Positions 46,052-57,477 of a DNA stretch of 64,000 bases are shown one piece after another. Location of the stretch: positions 85,306,278 to 85,370,277 of the forward strand of contig CM053275.1 in the NCBI GenBank assembly GCA_028583415.1. Direction: 5' to 3'. The notes below the pieces were generated by a model. It did no database searches. It saw only the letters and a list, made by a program, of their open reading frames with translations, and was not told where the DNA came from. How positions within the stretch are numbered: the stretch's first letter is position 1; each line of letters begins with the position of its first letter. The DNA comes from Protea cynaroides. Lineage: Eukaryota; Streptophyta; Magnoliopsida; Proteales; Proteaceae. The translations under genes and the position numbers were made by a program.

Positions 46052-48114
46052 TATTGGCCTTCGTATTGTAATTGTTGGCAAATTGGACTAACTGGGTCAA
46101 GTTTGATGAGAGAGAGTGTCTACGGACCCCACAGGCAAGCTGACAGTGATACAGGCGATGTGGCTATGTTATAGGTGCTTATGACAGTGTTTCTTAAAAG
46201 AGAGAGGAAATCAAGAGAGAGAAATAGGAGAGAGAAAATTGATGGTGGGACCCACAATGCCGAGGTGACCCGCCACCATGGCCTCCAGCCCCGCAGCCAA
46301 GGCCAGCAAGGCCAAGCCAAGCACGGCCAGCAGCAGCAATAGCAGCAAGCAACATGCCATGCCGCAAGCTGCAGCAAGGCATGCCACATGCCATGGCCGC
46401 TGCGCATGCTGGCGCGCATGGCATGACCCGCGCGCTGGCCTTCCCCCCGCATGTTGCATGCCCTCCAGGTGTTTGATTGATTTCTAGGAGAGAGAAAACC
46501 TCTCTGGAAATCGATCATTGTATACAAGTTTAATAAACCATTGAATGGTTACAGAGGCCATTCAATTGCAATCCAGGGGTGTTTTGGAAAATGAAAAATG
46601 AAGAAAATGCCAAATCCGTGGCCAAGAGAGAGCCACGTATGCAAAATTCCGATCGAACGGATTGCAAAATGGCGGGCTCAGGTGTGGCGCAGAAGTTGCG
46701 TCGTGATTCTTGCGCGCGCACTCTGATTGGGTCGGCGCAAGTTAAAACGGTGTTCCATAGTGCATGGTGACGGAACCTTGATTTTGTGATGCTCATTTAT
46801 GGTGTAACGGCGGGGCTGATTCCTATCTAACAGTCTCGAATGGCGCCGATCAAACCTGACGTGATCTGACCTGATCTGTCGGCTCTCAGTCATTCCCGCT
46901 TTATAGCTGCAGACCCGATGGTGACTGAAGAAGATTCTGGATCGCACCAATTGCAACTCGACACCGCGCCTGCCATGTCAGTGGCGGCGCAGCTTCGGTG
47001 CTTCGCGGCTACACCAAGTGAAGCTTAAAGATTCTGTTTGAATTAATCCTTATTGGCCGAACTTGTTTTTGTCATAACTCGGCCATCCGGAGGCCAAATC
47101 CGACTATTCAAATTGCTCTGAGCTAGGTTTTGGTTTTTCTATCAATTGAGTATGGTTAGGAGGTCGGCCGCTGCGTGATAAAAAGCTGAAAAATTGAAAT
47201 AGAGAAAATACAAGAAAGAAGAAGGTTTTTTGAAGTTTTTTGGAGCTTTGAATGTTTAACCAACCTTTCCATCTCTGATTCATGGTGTTCCAAATGCTAA
47301 TGAGAGGTTGGTAGAACCTTTATTGTGCATGAATGGTGGTTGTGCAGTGGTGAGAGAGAGAATGATGCTTGTATGTAAAAAAATGCTTGGAGCATCAAGT
47401 CTAGTTAATGGTGGATGTTGTTGAAGCTTATTGAGAGCAGTGTGGAGCTCCAAAGTTGCTGTCGGCCATTTGAAAGCCTCGGTTGTGAGATTTTCTCAAC
47501 TCTTTTGTTATCTATTGATTCAATGCCATGTATGCTAGAGTAGGTTGAGATATTTAAATGCCTACTTAGTATGGGAGTTTATTGTATGCTAGCTTAGGTG
47601 AAAAGAATATTGAATGCCTTGCTAGTCTGGTTTTTATTGTAGGGCATCACTATAAGCCCCATAATCTATCATTTTGATTTGTGTTTAGTAGGTGCTGGAC
47701 ACTGGCTGATATAGCCTGAACCTTGGCAGTGTTTTCCCTCTTAGTTCTATGCTAAGAAAACATAGGATGAATATCCTTATCTGTAAAGGGCTAAAAGTTT
47801 AGTATTGAGTAAATACAGAGCCCATTGGGCATTACTCCATGGATTAGCTATACACTGTGGTGGTGAACCACGTAACCCTTCTGTGTTGTGGAATGCTTTA
47901 ATTCTATATTTTATGAAGTGCGTGGAATGAACTGCAGGATGGGTGTGCAAATCTGGTAGACCTGGCCACTGAGTGGTAGCGAGGTAGATTTGCATACGTT
48001 TGTGTGTGTGCGATCTGGTTCATCATCAACACTGGGTAGCAAAGAAATATCAGGGAAAGAGTTTTCACACTGATTCACCCCCCCCCCCTTCTCAGTGTCA
48101 TCCAAGGTCCATCA
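46052..48114 (+). mobile_element. Copia-type solo LTR (2,063 bp) inside MULE-A
   Basis: Related to the solo LTR at 33136-35114: same purine-rich start region, GTGGGACCC block, GC-rich stretch, and a C-run followed by CAGTG. The distance from CAGTG to the LTR end is identical (22 bases) in both. This places the end at CCATCA (48114) with TCCTC at 46047-46051 and 48115-48119. The start then reads TATTGG instead of TGTTGG. An alternative is a start at TGTTGG 46073 with a 7-bp repeat TTGTAAT (46066-46072 and 48145-48151). Family alignment favours the first. Confidence 0.7.
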
Positions 48115-48119
48115 TCCTC

Positions 48120-48911
48120 AAGATCTTCTGTTGCAACAACAGCATTGTAATCGAACTTCTGTGGTAAATAGATTGGATTTTTCTACCCAAAAAAAAATTG
48201 ATTGGATTATTCAAGGGGAAAAGCTTCCTATTCGGACGAAAAGGAGAAATCATGTGTTAGAAGATACCCACAATGGAAAAAATATATGTATTTAAAATAA
48301 GGTTGCAGGATTCCTAATTCCTTCGTCGGAATTTACGGCTGGTAGAGGAAGTAGGAATTACCCTTCTTTTCCACGCTGATAAGAGTGTATTGGACGCCAA
48401 GATTCTTCAAATCGAAATCTATTTCATCCTTGATCGTTCCTGTAACAATGTCGGTGAAAGGTGAGATACGACATGATTTTGCCATTCATGCTGGATTATC
48501 AGAGGACGACTTTTTGAGTGAGATTCAATGTGGTGGCTGTGTAGGTGATGTGTTCCCACTGGGAGATCCGGTACTGATGATGTCACCGCAAGGGATGGAC
48601 CTAGGGATGGTGAAGGAGGAGCTGTTGCTAAAACGAAAGTCGCCGCAAGGGGTGAACCTAGGGATGGTGAAGGAGGAGAACACAATTCCTTCAAAACCTA
48701 CTTCTTTTTTGGCATCATCTCCAATATCTAGGCTCTAAACCAGGATCAACCTAGCTTGAATTGTTGCCGAATGAACAGTCACCTGAAGTAGTTAGTTTGC
48801 AACATCTACTCCATATCTAACTTTACCCTTTGAATCCTTCAGACAATGAACAGTTAGTTTGCGGTTTTATTGGAAAAGAATGTCGAAGGAGGAGGAACGA
48901 TGAGTTTTACA
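48120..48911 (+). pseudogene. Unrecognised gene-like fragment, 3' part of MULE-A
   Basis: Frame 48385-48738 (117 residues) includes MSVKGEIRHDFAIHAGLSED and DFLSEIQCGGCVGD, then a short internal duplication PQGMDLGMVKEE / PQGVNLGMVKEE. The part from about 48548 is repeated at 49013-49372 by a tandem duplication. I see no family match. It may be captured host coding sequence; no promoter or splice signals are evident. Confidence 0.3.
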
Positions 48912-49472
48912 TGTAAGACCCGTACTCCACTAACCCAGTTTAACCATTTCGTGTCAGGTCTTCTGATTATTACCGGCTCAAGCGAACCAACCATATGAGA
49001 AAACCACAAAGTTCCCACTGGGAGATTTGGCACTGATGATGTCGCCGCAAGGGATAGACCTGGAGATGTTGAAGGAGGAGTTGTTGCTAAAATGAAAGTT
49101 GCCACAAGGGGTGAACCTGGGGATGGTTAAGGAGGAGAACACAATTCCTTCGAAACCTACTTCTCTTTTAGCATCATCTCCAATATCTAGGCTCCAAACC
49201 AGGATCAACCCAGCTAGGATTGTTGCATAATGAACAGTTACTTGAAGTAGTTAGTTTGCAACATCTACTCTGTATCTAACTTTACCCTTTGAATCCTTCA
49301 AACAATGAACAGTTAGTTTGCGGTTTTATTGGAGAAGAATGTCTAAGGAGGAGAAACGATGAGTTTTACATGTAAAACCCGTACTCCACTAACCCGGTTT
49401 AACCATGTCATGCCAAGTCTTCCTATCATAAACGGCTCAAGCGAACCAATTGTATGAGAAAACCACAAAGCC
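48548..49472. repeat. Two-unit tandem duplication (about 465 bp) spanning an LTR junction
   Basis: Unit one (about 48548-49012) and unit two (about 49013-49472) each contain MULE-A interior sequence, then GTTTTACA, then about 100 bp of LTR starting TGTAA(G/A)ACCCGTACTCC. Because both units contain the same host-LTR junction, the duplication followed the LTR insertion. Confidence 0.85.
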
Positions 49473-51462
49473 AGGTAAACAAACCAGTCAATTGTAGGAT
49501 GTCCGATCAAGGGTTTTCAATTGTTCGGTCCTCGTATTTTGTAACCGGTAAGTCGACCGGTCAGACCCAGTGTTAACTCTGTGATTAGGATAGTTTCCTA
49601 ATTTAGAGAGGTCACTCTCCTAATTGAGAGAAGACTCTATATGGAGTCTTTCTCTCTATATAGAGGATGTCCCTCTACTCTCTCTCATTTTTTTTGCTCA
49701 TTTCTAAACCCTAGAACTGAAAGAAAGAGAGGAGAAGAAGGAGAAAAAGACTTGGAAAGGAAGAAAGCTTAGATAAAGGAGAAGAGATTCTATAGAAGGA
49801 GGAATTACCGTCAAATCCCAACCAACTGCATTGAGGAGCCAACAATAAGTACCTTGTCTCTATAGAAGGTTAGATTACAGTAGGTTTGTGGATTAAAGAT
49901 CATATTGCAAGGAAGATCAGATCCAATCCCATGCTTCGACCTTAAATATTTTGAATATTGAATTCGTAATAACATTACAATGGTTAAGGTTACTTAAACA
50001 ATGTATAAAGGCCATAGAATGACCTTAGGAATCCCATTGTTGAGCCGAAGAATCGACTCAGAATGAATTCGGACTGAAAGACAAACCTAGGGTATGACTC
50101 AGGAGTTGTCCGGTCCCTTGAGCGATCGACTATATAGGAGACTGGTGAGGGGACCGATGACTCTCAGGAAGTCTATAGGGTTTTGTTTGGTGGACTCATC
50201 GGTCCACCAATGCAAGAACGGTGACTCGACTGGACAGTGTCCGGAGGACATAAATAGGAGACTGGATAGTGAGTGCAAATACCAAAACTCAATGAAATAA
50301 AACATCACTCACAGGTGATGAAACAAGACCTAAACTAATTGGTTAATAACAAGCTACTTTTACTTTTCTAGTTAAACTGATATGATGTAATACAATGTAT
50401 GATTGTTTGTGCATCTTACATGTCATCCAATAACTATTATTCCTGTTCTTGCATATTTTATTATTGTTCTTATTCTATTATGATGATGATGATAGTAATA
50501 GATATGCGTTTATGTGTGTGGTTGGTGTGTTGGATGGGGAGAAATTGTAGCATCAAACCACTCATCACATTGACATCGTCGTATCGCTGTTACTTTAACA
50601 GAACTAGTACATCATAGGGTATCAGGGGGGTGATCACGTTGTGTGGCTGTAAGCTCTGCCAGTGGACCCTAGCTCTATCTCTATGGGCGTATTACAGGAT
50701 GTTGGGGTAAGGCCTTGGATACAAAGCTGGATGACATCTAGCATTGGTTAGACACAAATCCAGTTTACAAGCCCTCACCAGTAGAGGCATACGTAGCTAG
50801 TATGGATAGAGTATCAGGGGAAGTGCTAGCGGTGTGTGATTCATTAGGCTCTAACTCCATCTCTATTCTATAATGGGTAATATGGGACGACAGCGGTGTG
50901 TAATCTGTTGGGCGTGCTCACACTCTCGTGTATGGAGGTGTGGTGGCCACCTATCCTTTCCATAGCACATTGCAAACTTATATCAAACCAAAGATATGAA
51001 TATGACTGCATGCATATGTTTGTGCATTGTTTTGTTTACTTACTGAGCTATGTTGTGTGCTCACCCCTCGACGTCGTATATTTTTAGTTAATGATGCAGG
51101 TATTACTGTGGAAGATTATGTGAATGCGCCATCATATGGATACGTGGAAGCTTTGGACATGCAAGCTGTGGAGGACGAGCATGACTCTTCATGTGAGTGC
51201 TTCCAGTGTGTTTATGCTTAATTTTAATTTCGTACTTTGAGCTATGGAACTTGTAGTAGATATTTACTTATGTTTTGAGTTACTTTGAGATAATCAATTT
51301 AATATTTATTTATCATGTTAGGCACTCGGTTCATTTTGATAAAGACTTCTGCTATTACTATTTATTATCTCTGATTGTGGTCCTATGTGATCCTAGCGTG
51401 AACCGTTGATTTTTATGATGGTTTATTCACACTTCTGGTTCGTTCAGAATTGGGGTGTGATA
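49371..51462 (+). mobile_element. Tekay-type solo LTR in MULE-A
   Basis: Starts TGTAAAACCCGTACTCC and ends GGGGTGTGATA, matching the termini of the Tekay-like LTRs in opposite orientation. Internal phrases also match (GATGATGCAGG-like, GCCATCATATGG-like near 51090-51150). Target duplication TTACA lies at 49366-49370 and 51463-51467. A second copy of the 5' junction (TTACA at 48907-48911, LTR from 48912) exists because of the tandem duplication. 2,092 bp with no internal region, hence solo. Confidence 0.8.
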
Positions 51463-51702
51463 TTACAACTCTATCACTGTAGGTCTGATTTTTACCTATA
51501 AAGGTTATTTACGTCATTTTACATTCACTAAGGGTATTAATGTCTTAAAAAATTAGACATTTTTCCAATTAATTTTAAACTAACGGTGTGGATTAATCTA
51601 TTATTAACAATTGTTACATGGGTAGTCTATGTAACTTTCGTCAAGTGAGAATAATTCTATGTAATAAATCTATTGTCAAGGAGGTGTCTAAATAATTTTC
51701 CC

Positions 51703-51888
51703 TATTAACTATTCTAGATATCTAGAAAAAAAAATGAGAGAACGAAAAATAATTTAGGTCATATATCACGAGAATCAATAGCATTAATCAACAAATGACT
51801 TGGGGAAAGGGACAGATTACCAACATACAAGTTTATCAATCATTTAACAATTCCTTAATTTAAAATAAGCCTAAAGAAAAAAGAGAAA
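51703..51888. other. Spacer between MULE-A and MULE-B
   Basis: Starts with the right TATTAACTA (51703-51711). From about 51730 it aligns with the second spacer at 58150-58720 minus its solo LTR, with shared phrases ATCACGAGAATCAATAGCAT-like and AATTCCTTAATTTAAAATAA. Confidence 0.7.
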
Positions 51889-53177
51889 GGAAAATTACAT
51901 GTATTACCCTTGGACTATACACTAATTACACCTACCATCCAATAGTTTATGACAATTACATATACCACCCTAATATAAAAAACATGTAACCCAAAAGCCC
52001 ACTCTGTTAACAGATCTTCATTAGATAATGATGTCAGTTCACACTAAAAAATTTATGAACAATACCGCCTTTAATGTAAGTTAAAATGCCTTATTTACCC
52101 TTAATATTTTTACCCTATCGATTTCCCCCAAATTCCCCAAATCGAAACTTACAACGCAAACCCTCGTTTTTACTCTAACAGACGAGAAAGAGTTGCAAGG
52201 AGCAGCATCTTCCAAACTTCCGGCAGCTCTGACCCACCGAATACCTGCGTTTGAATCGCACTTTCACACCTGGTCGGCAACGACGAGCTTTGGCTTATCA
52301 CGTCGCACGACGACCCTACTTACAGCGGCTCTGTGCTTCTTTCAAGGTAGGTCAGCATTATCAGTAGTCTGCACCCCCTTGCAACCTTCGCCACCTGCAA
52401 TTTCCTCTTCTTTAGCTCCTACTTCCAAATCTGAGCAACCATAAACAGAACCACATTCTTTCATTGACTTCTCCGAGAGCAAATCAGAAGAAAGACTAGA
52501 AACTCTACTTCCAGAAACACATTTTCTTCTTCCAGAAATCATCTGAACGAGCTAAGAAAGTAACCCAAGCTTGACTGCCGAAGAAGCTTCACCAATCAGG
52601 GAAGAGGAGGTTTACAAGTGATCTGACGCATAACACAGAACTCTTCTCTCCTTCTCTGTTGGAATTTGTTAATGTTAATGTTATCATCAACCACTAGGTC
52701 ATATCACATGGTAAATCTCATGTTAATGTTAACCACTTTCGGATTAGAGTAACTCATGAATAAGGTCTTTGTACATAACAGAAAAAAAGAGCGAGCAACT
52801 TCGGAAATCAGCTCTTTCCCCTCCTGCTCGACTTTCCTTCTGTCCAAAGCCTGCAACTCAAGCAATTTCTCTTGATCCGTTTCTGATGATCTCCCTCTGT
52901 GTTTTCCAGAGTTCTCCTTTTAGTGCTATTGATAATTAGCGAATGATCATTTCAACCTCGTAAGCAATCAGTGATGGAAGATGTGTAGAAACTCTCAAAA
53001 TAAATCAAGGCTATTGATTTCAATGAAGGTTAAAATAGTAAATTTTATTTTTCTCAGCTTAAAATCAAATTTTTGGGTTTTCACCATCAATTAAATAGGA
53101 ATGGATGTACTTATCAGAAACTAGTGAGTGGTAGGTGATATTAGTCTATAGTCTAAGGGTAGTATGCGTAATTTTGT
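51889..53177. mobile_element. MULE-B: inverted-repeat element with gene-like cargo
   Basis: The left end GGAAAATTACATGTATTACC and the reverse complement of the right end, reading AAAATTACGCATACTACCC, form an inverted repeat that continues for about 70 bases (ACTATACACTAAT..CACCTACCA on both). The wording matches the MULE-C ends. The paralogous spacer near 58718-58726 is uninterrupted, showing the insertion. No clear 9-bp duplication remains. A GC-richer interior at 52190-52560 has a minus-strand frame (52342-52542, MISGRRKCVSGSRVSSLSSD) of captured-exon appearance but unknown family. Confidence 0.65.
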
Positions 53178-53362
53178 AGCCCAAAATAAAGCTTAACATC
53201 TGTTCATTTCAATAAGACTATATATTATGCATTTTACTGACCTTGATAACTTGTAAATAGAGTTTACAGAGATTCAAAATCACATCAAGAAAAAGGATTG
53301 AGTAGGAAAAGAAGAAATCACATTGAACAACAAAAATATTACTACCAGCTTGGAGATCATAT
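53178..53362. other. Spacer between MULE-B and MULE-C
   Basis: Aligns with 58725-58915 in the second UGT spacer (AACATCTGTTCATTTC-type and GATTCAAAATCACAT phrases). Non-coding. Confidence 0.7.
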
Positions 53363-53371
53363 TATATTTAG

Positions 53372-55373
53372 GAAAAAATTTCACGTACTACCCAAGAACT
53401 ATCACTAACATCAACTACCGCCCCACAACTATTTGACAACATCAACCGTACCCATTTAACTGAGAGTAGTAACTTAAAAAAGTGAAAGACATTTATACCC
53501 TTATTATCTTAAATTGAGAAATATTAAAATTACTATTTTGACCTTCAATTGGAAATAACCCTAACCTTTCCATTTTTGCCGCCGGTGAAGTGTTCATCAG
53601 TGCTGCCATCTTCCAAGCAAGAGTTCAAGTTTATGTTCAAACTCCAAATCAGGTATCTCTACTCAAGTATTTCTCCAAATTTTTGGAGTGGTTTACAAGG
53701 AGTATTAAAAAATGGGTTTCGAAAGAAGAAAGAGCTCTTCTAACTTCAATCAGAGAGGAGCTCAAGTAGTCCAAGCAGCTTCAATCGGAGAGTCTTCTGT
53801 TCTAAATGTTCCAGTTTGTTCGCTTTGTTGATCTTCGAAGTCTGGTTCTGGCTTTGGATTCGGGCAGATTTTTTTCTTCTCGGGTACTTTGTGGTCTTCT
53901 TCTTTTACAATTCCCCTCTTTCGTGGAGATCCCTTCCATTCACCCATGCATGCAACGGCAAAGAGCGCATCTGATTGGATGTGCTGCAATGTTGCTCTAG
54001 GTTTCAGACGTTTACTTTTGGTATGCTAGCATTTCCTACTATTGAGGTTTTTCGTTTTTGTCCACTGGTTATGTTCAATTATATTGTTTCCGAGCTTGGG
54101 TGATGAGTTTTTCTTAGTTTGTGCATATTTGAGCCTCGCGAATGTTCGGGTGATGAGTTTCATTTTCCTCTTCAACAGCGGCGCATCTATAGCAGTATGG
54201 GGTTTCAAATGTATCCTCTTGACAGGATGGAAGTCGGCATAATTCTCGAATTCGGATGCAAATTCTGAAGTGGAGAAGCGATTGGCGTCGATTATGGAAG
54301 AAGTGGGAGAGACGAGAGAGATGATCGGGTGCTGCAATCTTTGGAATTTGATATTCGATTTCCATCTGTTCAGTACCGGCAGTATAGGAGAAGGAGATTG
54401 TCGAAGCCGATTTAAAGGAAGTGCTGCAACCACCACCGATTGCAAAGAAAATAAAAAAGTAGAGTCCCCCCCCCGCGCGCCCGCCCGCCCGCCGTTCCAC
54501 CGACCACAACAGGCCCACCCATCCCCCATGCGACAGGTAATGGCCCCGCAGCACCCCTGAACCCCTGAAAAACCCTAGGGTTCCCAGCATGAACCCTAGT
54601 CAACACCTCCCGCTGACTCACCATAGTCTGGGTTCCAAAATCATTCTCTGCAACCTTAGTTACAGGGTTTAAAACAGTTGCCGAGCCCTTCAATCCCCAT
54701 CGTCCCGCCTATCTTTGGAAGATTTCATTTCTTGCAATTCTTTTGGCATTCCATTTCGATTTTTTTAATATAGCATGAGCTGTCCACTTTGTTGTCGGCC
54801 TAACGATTCTTCAATTAGGGCTTCTGTTCTTCTTCTTCCTCAACCAGCCCCCACCACTGCCTTACGCATCGCCTCCATCTCCTGATTCTCAGACGACTCC
54901 TTCAATGTCGACGCCATCTGACCAACAACAGAATTTCTACAATAGCGCCTTCAGCTTCTCCTTTTCTCCATTTCTCCTCTTCCTCCTTTTCTCTGCATTT
55001 GCAATAGTTTGATTGACGTTGGTGGAAAAGGGACAGGTTCAGTACCCTTCGGAGTTCTGATGATCTTTAGATCTAGGTACCCTGGCAGCCGGTGGGTATC
55101 TTCTTCTTAGGTTTTTTTTTTCCCTTAAAGTGGGAGGTTATGATCAGAACTTTATTACGCAGGGTAAAATAATCTTTTACAAGAACAATAAAGGTAGTAT
55201 TGTCCTTCAATTTTAAAATGTTAGGTGACATCATCATCTAATGGAAGTCTGTTAACAAACTAGGTCTCTATGTTACATGTTTTTAATATTTTGAGTGGTA
55301 GTTGATGTTATTAGATAGTTGAGGGTAGTAGTTGATGTTAGCGATAGTTCTTGGGTAGTACCTGAATTTTCCC
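53372..55373. mobile_element. MULE-C: Mutator-like element with GC-rich cargo
   Basis: The 9-bp duplication TATATTTAG lies at 53363-53371 and 55374-55382. The terminal inverted repeats are at least 80 bp: the left reads TACTACCCAAGAACTATC, then AACATCAACTACC, and the reverse complement of the right end reads the same. It is 2,002 bp with no transposase. The interior 53560-55120 is unlike the AT-rich surroundings. It contains a run of CCCGCCCGCC near 54470-54495, a minus-strand frame 54026-54529 and another at 53762-53989 (MQHIQSDALFAVACMGEW). None is recognised, but the composition fits captured genic DNA (Pack-MULE type). Confidence 0.8.
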
Positions 55374-55382
55374 TATATTTAG

Positions 55383-55611
55383 TTAATATACTCTTTACTG
55401 ACATTTGGTAATAAAAAATTATTTCTCATACCTAACTGTTTCTTTTGTTGTAAAAACTTCTGTGCAAATAATCTTTTACATGAAAAGTTTTCACTATCTA
55501 AAATTTTCCTATTTTTCAATGAATTTCCTTTTTGAGAAATCCTATTTACAAGAAAATTTTCCTTTTCCCATCTTACATGGGAACAAAAGGAAAATAAGAT
55601 AATATAAAACC
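55383..55611. other. Downstream flank of the UGT2 pseudogene
   Basis: Aligns with 39965-40212 and 63655-63910 (CTTTACTGACCTTTGGCAAT-like and ATTTTTCAATGAATTTC phrases). Non-coding. Confidence 0.8.
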
Positions 55612-57045
55612 CTAAGAAAAAACTCGTAACCATACTTGGGATTTCCATTTACTTGCCACCTCTGAGAGTGATTTTCGAGAAGACCCCTCTTTACTTAACA
55701 CCTTAGAAGCCACGTCCTTGAGCATTTTCATCCTCTTTCATGCCCTTTTCCCTTCATCCCCTTCCATTAAGCACTTCACCACCCTAGAAATCTCCATTCT
55801 TCTCACTATCCCCTTTTTCTCAACTTTGGGCCTCAAAGCTACCTTCAAATCCTCAACAAGCATCATTGCATTCATCTTTTGTTCAGCAAAGAGTGGCCAT
55901 GCAATCAATGGTACCCCATGAACCCCATGAACCACACTCTTTAAGGTTGAGTTCCAACCACAGGGGGTAAGGAAACCTCCTGTCGAGGCATGGCTAAGGA
56001 CTTGTATTTGTGGAGCCCAGGAGTGTACCACTAAACCTCTCCCTTTGGTCCTTTCTAAGAAACCATTTGGCAAAAACATCAAAGGGTCTTCTTCTTCAAT
56101 GGCTTGGGCACCTAAATATGTAGTATTTGGGCTCTTCACAACCCATAAGAATCTTTGCTCACTCAGTTCCAATCCCAAGGCTAATTCATTAAGTTGTTCT
56201 TATGACAGGGCTCCACCACTCTCGAACGAAATAAACAAGACTGAACCAACAGGTTGATTATTCAACCACTTGATGCAACTAGAAATATCAACTCCATCTC
56301 TCGAACCATTTTGTATAAGTGGCCCTACAGAGTAAATAGGTGGCACACTTGAGTCTCCACCTTCTTTCAAAGCCTTGATAGCACCTGCTTCCATGTCCAT
56401 GAAGCTATTTAAGAGGATTCCATCGGCCAATCTAAAACGCTTGGAATGGTATAAAGTCCATGTATATACTTTGATTTGTTTGTCTTGGATTGGATCCATG
56501 AAATCTCTTCCATAAAGTGGCACACATCTAGGCAATTTCACTGATTCATGGATGTCTCTATATTCACAAGAGTGCATCTCGTCAAGCTTAGGCAAATGGA
56601 GGTACAATGACAACAACTTGGCCGGCGACAGTAAGAAGATGTATGAAGGAACATTGAATTATTTAGCAACATCAAATGCATCATTGCCAAAGAGATCAAC
56701 AACCATGGTAGCAATGGGAGCTGTGGCTGATAAGACCTTAAAAGCTTCACGTAGTGACAAGAGAGATCAGGATATCGTGAGATAGATACGGATTTCAACA
56801 TTTGTATCCTTTGAGAGGTTATCAAGGTTAACAGGGGAGAGAAAGATGGTATCAATGGACTTGGGGAGGCTATCCAGGACCTCCTTTTGAGTTTTGGTTG
56901 GAGAACCATCAGTTGGGATTGTGAATGTGATGGAGAAATCATGGTGATGGATGAATTACTTCTCAAATTCAACAAGAGGGATGAGGTGACCCATACCTGG
57001 AGCAAGTAGAATCACAATGTTTGGAGTTTGTTTTGTTCCTTCCAT
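55612..57045 (-). pseudogene. UGT2: UGT72B-type glycosyltransferase pseudogene
   Basis: Colinear with UGT1 in one frame throughout, from MEGTKQTPNIVILLAPGMGH at 57045. Five in-frame stops break it: after VEFEK, TIS, DVAK, GGALS and GKRA. The normal stop is lost (TGA to CGA), extending the frame by four codons to 55612. His20 and Asp117 are kept, but the PSPG box has THCGWNS changed to TPCGWNS, removing the donor-contacting His, and a duplicated HGV triplet (VVHGVHGVPLIAW). Even without the stops the enzyme would probably be inactive. The TATA box is conserved, so transcription is possible. There are no frameshifts. Confidence 0.95.
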
Positions 57046-57183
57046 AGTGGTGTTTGTGCTTTCAAGGGTTGAAGAAGCCGAAGAGAAATTGCAAGAGGGT
57101 GCCAAAGAAAAATTGCAAGATGGCTTTGTGAGCTTGAAGAAGATGTATTTGGAGGATTGAAGAGCATGGAATGGGAGTAGGAA

Positions 57184-57197
57184 TACATATATAAAGG
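57184..57197 (-). promoter_or_regulatory. TATA box of the UGT2 pseudogene
   Basis: The minus strand reads CTTTATATATGTA about 140 bp before the former start codon, the same position as in UGT1. Confidence 0.65.
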
Positions 57198-57477
57198 TTC
57201 GGTCGAGCTCTTCATATCATTTATTTATTTATTTTAAACATGGTAATGAGTTGGCATAGCTTGATATTTTTCTCTATTTACAAGTAAATAAAATATCCCC
57301 CCATTGCGTTTGTGTTTCTAGATATATGATATTCCACCACACCATGAGTTGAGTAACCCTTTTGGTGTTGGTGACCCAACCCATGGTGTTTGACGTGTGT
57401 TGTTCTTAACCTCATAAAAATTAATAATTAAGAAAATATTAAATTGTGAAAGGAGATATATATTTCTATTGCTAGTT

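Larger units (their letters stand above)
45097..51702. mobile_element. MULE-A: Mutator-like element with gene-fragment cargo, disrupted by two solo LTRs
   Basis: The ends form a terminal inverted repeat: left AGAAAAATTACTTAGACACC, right (reverse complement) GGGAAAATTATTTAGACACC, with about 35 of the first 43 bases shared. Both ends are flanked by TATTAACTA. Without the later insertions (a copia solo LTR, a Tekay-type solo LTR and a junction duplication) the core is about 2 kb. No transposase is seen. The interior includes an NDR1/HIN1-like N-terminal fragment and other gene-like stretches, the hallmark of a Pack-MULE. Confidence 0.8.

Noticed and set aside
46120..46527. Ala/Cys/Trp-rich frames on both strands
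   Set aside because: The same GC-rich segment of the second copia solo LTR; composition artefact.
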